Below are positions 15,448-17,810 of a stretch of DNA of 17,810 bases, piece after piece. The stretch lies in assembly GCA_030044325.1 (NCBI GenBank), contig JASHWA010000235.1:1-17810 (forward strand), written 5' to 3'. The notes below the pieces were generated by a model. It worked only from the letters and a program-made list of their open reading frames with translations. It searched no databases and was not told the origin of the DNA. The position numbers and the translations under genes are program-made. The DNA is from Bryobacteraceae bacterium (lineage in GTDB: Bacteria; Acidobacteriota; Terriglobia; Bryobacterales; Bryobacteraceae). Positions within the stretch are counted from its first letter, which is position 1. Each line of letters starts with the position of its first letter.

Positions 15448-15569
15448 TACGGTGTCTGGCCGTTAGCGCGAGACTCTTGAAACGCACAATCTGCGGAAGA
15501 AACACCGACGAACCCGCAACCGTCCACACCGCCGGCGGACTGTCCCCTTCTTCCGCCCGTCCAAAACAC

Positions 15570-15593
15570 CGGCTGTCAGCCGCCTTTTTTTTT
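15570..15593 (+). terminator. orphan intrinsic-terminator-like hairpin with T tract
   Basis: CGGCT (15570-15574), loop GTC, then AGCCG (15578-15582), is followed by CC and nine T residues (15585-15593). This is a short but GC-rich rho-independent terminator shape on the plus strand. No plus-strand gene lies upstream before the divergent cysD, so it could end a small RNA or act as an attenuator ahead of the nucleotidyltransferase gene 52 nt downstream. The rest of 15448-15644 shows only a CCGCCGGCGG palindrome at 15529-15538 and no gene I can support. Confidence 0.45.
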
Positions 15594-15631
15594 CGACAAA
15601 CTGTTAGAGAAAATCTGGCCTCTTCTCCCAC

Positions 15632-15637
15632 TATATT
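15632..15637 (+). promoter_or_regulatory. -10-like box before the nucleotidyltransferase start
   Basis: TATATT lies 7 nt before the ATG at 15645. Standard spacing predicts +1 at 15644, a one-base leader. There is no Shine-Dalgarno and no clear -35. Confidence 0.35.
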
Positions 15638-15644
15638 CAACAGA

Positions 15645-16607
15645 ATGCCCGTCGCCCCGAACCCTTCCGACAACCGCTGGGGCGTCGTATTGGCGGGAGG
15701 GGACGGCGTACGTCTTCGCCCGCTCACGCGGCTCATCAGCGGGGATGAACGGCCCAAGCAATTTTGCCGGATCTTCAGCCGGCGAAGCCTCCTCGAAGAG
15801 ACTTTGCTCCGCTCCGCCCGCAGCATCTCCCCCGACCGGATTCTGGTTTCCCTCACCGGCCTCCACGCCATGTGGCACGGGCAGGAACCCTCCCTGCGCG
15901 CGTCACAGTGTATCGTGCAGCCGTCCAATCGGGGTACTGCTCCGGCCATCGTGCATAGTCTCCTGAGCCTGGCTCAACTCGACCCGCATGCGCTGGTTGC
16001 GGTTCTTCCATCGGATCATTACTACTCCGATCCGAACGCCTTCACCTCCGCCGTCAACGGCGCCTTCGAGATTGCCGCGGAAATGACGGATTCGGTGGTT
16101 TTGCTGGGCGCGCAGCCCGACTATCCGGAAACCGAGTACGGATGGATCGAGGTGGGCCCGGCGGTGGACCACGCCCGTGATTTGTTTCGAGTCTCCGCGT
16201 TCTGGGAAAAACCGGCCTTGGACATCGCGCGAGTGCTGCTGGAGAAGGGCGCCGTGTGGAACACCTTCGTCATGATCGGGCACGTCCAGGCCTTCTTGAA
16301 TATGGTCCAGGCGACCCTTCCCGGATTGCGCGACGCCCTTTCTTCGACGTGCATGTGGCGCGGTAAGCAGACGCACGTCGAATACTCGGCGTATGAGCGG
16401 ATTCCCTCAGTCTGTTTTTCGCACAGGGTATTATCCGTTAGTCCCGATAACCTTGCCGTAGCCCGCTTAAATGGCGTCGCCTGGAGCGACCTGGGCGATC
16501 CCGGGCGAGTCGTGAAAATGGCCGTAGCCACCGGCCTCGAACCGCCTTGGACTCAGCAATGGAAGCATGGGCGTGCGGCCGCGCGGGCCGCTTCGAGTGC
16601 GGCATAA
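15645..16607 (+). CDS. mannose-1-phosphate guanylyltransferase-like nucleotidyltransferase
   Basis: This cytoplasmic sugar-nucleotide-forming enzyme has 320 residues and probably makes GDP-mannose or a related NDP-sugar for glycan synthesis. The NTP_transferase signature is clear: 'VVLAGGDGVRLRPLTR' (14-29), 'ERPKQFC' with K38, 'QPSNRGTAPAIVHSLL' (92-107, the nucleotide/sugar-pocket block), 'AVLPSDHYYSDP' (119-130) with metal-ligand-type D124, 'FWEKP' (186-190), 'WNTFVM' (205-210) and 'GVAWSDLGDPGRV' (277-289). It lacks the C-terminal cupin isomerase domain of bifunctional ManC/AlgA. Its substrate may differ from mannose, since no other sugar genes are near. The frame is open back to an ATG at 15477, but that extension spans the terminator-like hairpin and T tract and resembles no family N-terminus. 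The start at 15645 puts the P-loop at the usual distance. Confidence 0.85.
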   Translation: MPVAPNPSDNRWGVVLAGGDGVRLRPLTRLISGDERPKQFCRIFSRRSLLEETLLRSARSISPDRILVSLTGLHAMWHGQEPSLRASQCIVQPSNRGTAPAIVHSLLSLAQLDPHALVAVLPSDHYYSDPNAFTSAVNGAFEIAAEMTDSVVLLGAQPDYPETEYGWIEVGPAVDHARDLFRVSAFWEKPALDIARVLLEKGAVWNTFVMIGHVQAFLNMVQATLPGLRDALSSTCMWRGKQTHVEYSAYERIPSVCFSHRVLSVSPDNLAVARLNGVAWSDLGDPGRVVKMAVATGLEPPWTQQWKHGRAAARAASSAA

Positions 16608-16677
16608 CGCCGAGGTTACGCGCAGCCGGTCAGCCGGAATTCAGGAAACACGCCTAAAAGAACCGGCAGCCTGTTCC

Positions 16678-17058
16678 TCAGCTGGACGGCGGAGACACGC
16701 CCAGCCAGTTCAGCGCTTCACTCACCGTAGGAAAAGTCTGAACATGGAAACCGCGATTCCTGAGGTGCATCGCGGCGAAACCGTCAACCACTGGAGGGCG
16801 GCCTACCACTGCGAAGTGCTGCCGAAGCCCCAGCGCGTCCGCGTCCGCATTCTCAGTAAATTGCGCGACGAAGTTCAACCGGTCCGTGATCGAGAAATTG
16901 CCCTGCATTTCTAGGCAATTGAATAAGATCCGCCCGATTTGCCGGCTTGCCGCCTCGGCCATCGCGCGGCGAAACACGCCGGGAACCTCACCGGCCGTGA
17001 TTTCTCCCGTAACGGTGACCAGAAGGTACCGTTCTTGTGGCTCGATCCGAAAAACCAT
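16678..17058 (-). CDS. small STAS/SpoIIAA-like protein
   Basis: This 126-residue cytoplasmic protein begins 'MVFRIEPQERYLLVTVTGEI', the alternating beta-strand start of STAS or SpoIIAA-like folds, followed by an amphipathic helix (GEVPGVFRRAMAEAASR). Next come a strand 'RILFNCLEM', a helix 'ITDRLNFVAQF', a strand 'HFAVVGRPP' and a final helix 'TVSEALNWLG'. Such domains mediate protein-protein switching, often in sigma-factor control. The assignment is from fold pattern only. No obvious phosphorylatable serine motif of the anti-anti-sigma type (DxSG) is present. The ATG at 17058 follows GAGGAG very closely (2 nt); an earlier in-frame start at 17124 would add 22 residues unlike the fold. It lies 75 nt downstream of the sigma factor gene on the same strand. 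Confidence 0.65.
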   Translation of the reverse strand: MVFRIEPQERYLLVTVTGEITAGEVPGVFRRAMAEAASRQIGRILFNCLEMQGNFSITDRLNFVAQFTENADADALGLRQHFAVVGRPPVVDGFAAMHLRNRGFHVQTFPTVSEALNWLGVSPPSS

Positions 17059-17133
17059 GGCTCCTCTATAATCAGTTCGGCCTAAAAGCAAGCAGTTTGA
17101 ACTCGCGCTTCCATCGCTCGTCACTTTCCTGCA

Positions 17134-17733
17134 TTATCGGCCGCCCGCGGCTCGCTTCACGTTCATACGCGCATCCCAGCGAGTTGCGAACTTCGCTTTC
17201 GCTCTCGATTTGATCAGCCTGAACTGTGTCGTAGTCAGCCGCATTTCGCTCTGAATGCGTTCCGCCGTTTGTTCCTGGAGGTAAAAACGGCTCAGTACCT
17301 CACGCTCACGGGGAGATAGCTCGCGCAGAACTTGTTGCGCGATATCCAGATGCTGGCTTCCGAGGACGATCCGCTCGGGGGTGGGATTTTCTGCAACGAA
17401 GCGCGTCAGGTCCTCGTCGACCACCCGCTCGGCTCCGCAGAGTCTGAAATGCGCCATCACTTTGCGGCGGGCGATGACGTAGGCGTAGCGGGGCGTGGCT
17501 CTGGGCGCGCGCAATTCTCCCTGCTGGATCTGAGCCACAAGATCGAACACGACCTCATGGAACGCGTCCTCGGCATCATTCGGACCCATCTGGCGTCTCA
17601 GATAGCCGCGCAACCCGCCAAGCGCGTCATACAGCTTAGTGAAGGCTTCCTCGTGTCCCTGAGTGACCCCGTCAACGATGGCGAACCAGTCTGGTTCTTC
17701 GCCAGGTTCACGGTTATCCTCAAAAGGGTTCAT
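17134..17733 (-). CDS. ECF-type sigma-70 factor
   Basis: This 199-residue RNA polymerase sigma factor has two helical regions. Sigma-2 covers about residues 27-100: 'EEAFTKLYDALGGLRGYLRR', then 'DAEDAFHEVVFDLV' (53-66) and 'RYAYVIARRKVMAHFR' (82-97). Sigma-4 covers about 130-182: 'LRELSPREREVLSRFYLQ' (136-153), then the helix-turn-helix 'TAERIQSEMRLTTTQFRLIK' (156-175). There is no sigma-3 domain, which defines the ECF group. No anti-sigma factor lies directly downstream; the next same-strand gene is the STAS-like protein. Its ATG is at 17733, with no strong Shine-Dalgarno. Two pairs of short direct repeats lie just upstream, at 17743-17756 and 17770-17789. The regulon is unknown. Confidence 0.88.
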   Translation of the reverse strand: MNPFEDNREPGEEPDWFAIVDGVTQGHEEAFTKLYDALGGLRGYLRRQMGPNDAEDAFHEVVFDLVAQIQQGELRAPRATPRYAYVIARRKVMAHFRLCGAERVVDEDLTRFVAENPTPERIVLGSQHLDIAQQVLRELSPREREVLSRFYLQEQTAERIQSEMRLTTTQFRLIKSRAKAKFATRWDARMNVKRAAGGR

Positions 17734-17742
17734 ACTCAGGTC

Positions 17743-17789
17743 GTCAACGCGTCAACACGCGGGGAAATCGGAGTCACTTTTCTGGAGTC
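17743..17789. promoter_or_regulatory. two pairs of direct repeats upstream of the sigma factor gene
   Basis: GTCAAC occurs at 17743-17748 and 17751-17756 (8-bp period). GGAGTC occurs at 17770-17775 and 17784-17789 (14-bp period). The stretch lies 10-56 bp before the sigma gene start and could hold operators or an autoregulated promoter. Six-base repeats can arise by chance, so support is weak. Confidence 0.25.
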
Positions 17790-17810
17790 TCCAACGGCCC
17801 TGACTGCCGC

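Noticed and set aside
15477..15644. N-terminal extension of the nucleotidyltransferase from an upstream ATG
   Set aside because: The extension translates the hairpin and T tract as a phenylalanine run and resembles no family N-terminus; ATG 15645 fits the family.
15407..15949. A minus-strand frame extending across the cysD promoter and the nucleotidyltransferase start
   Set aside because: It is antisense to the conserved P-loop of the nucleotidyltransferase and reads through the T tract; the translation is not protein-like.
16625..16667. GCCGGT/ACCGGC inverted repeat between the convergent nucleotidyltransferase and STAS-like genes
   Set aside because: Only six paired bases with a loop of about 31 nt and no T tract; too weak to call a terminator.

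Overview
This is a GC-rich, gene-dense bacterial window with short intergenic gaps. It carries a mixture of secreted glycoside hydrolase-like, amidase and beta-propeller proteins, a carboxypeptidase-regulatory-like protein, an ECF sigma factor and an RND pump. That mix resembles a soil Acidobacteriota genome of the Solibacter/Bryobacterales type. This placement is inference from gene content and style; there is no rRNA or other phylogenetic marker here.

Layout. Positions 1-4174 (+) hold the tail of an upstream gene, a complete RND efflux permease and a secreted YncE/YVTN-type beta-propeller. Positions 4217-5170 (+) hold a protein I do not recognise, convergent with a membrane-anchored exported protein (5214-6191, -) that has a carboxypeptidase-regulatory-like segment and three close cysteine pairs. 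Positions 6268-7566 (+) hold a Tat-signal glucoamylase-family (COG5368/PF10091) enzyme. A DinB-like four-helix protein (7605-8120, -) and a secreted CapA-like protein (8320-9537, -) flank a 199-bp gap filled with five consecutive hairpins. Divergent from capA is a secreted amidase (9617-11494, +) whose C-terminus looks like a CHRD domain.

Positions 11513-15414 (-) form a tight sulfate-assimilation operon, read cysD-cysN-cysH-TauE/SafE transporter. Two junctions are TGATG overlaps and the third is a 4-nt gap. CysD and CysN make APS. CysH carries the CC...CxxC cysteines of the iron-sulfur APS-reductase type, so no PAPS, and hence no APS kinase, is needed. CysN nevertheless carries about 100 C-terminal residues that look like a shrunken, P-loop-less remnant of a fused CysC kinase. 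No sulfite reductase is in the window.

Positions 15645-16607 (+) hold a mannose-1-phosphate guanylyltransferase-like nucleotidyltransferase behind an orphan hairpin-plus-T-tract. The window closes with a small STAS-like protein (16678-17058, -) and an ECF-type sigma factor (17134-17733, -) that may form one unit.

I see no CRISPR array, tRNA, rRNA, transposase or prophage gene, and no stretch longer than 300 bases without a gene. I did not find a clear new multi-gene system. The most interesting signals are the decayed kinase domain on CysN, the amidase-CHRD fusion, the hairpin array, and a recurring TAnnnT box placed 6-7 nt before start codons that lack a Shine-Dalgarno sequence, which suggests leaderless transcripts.
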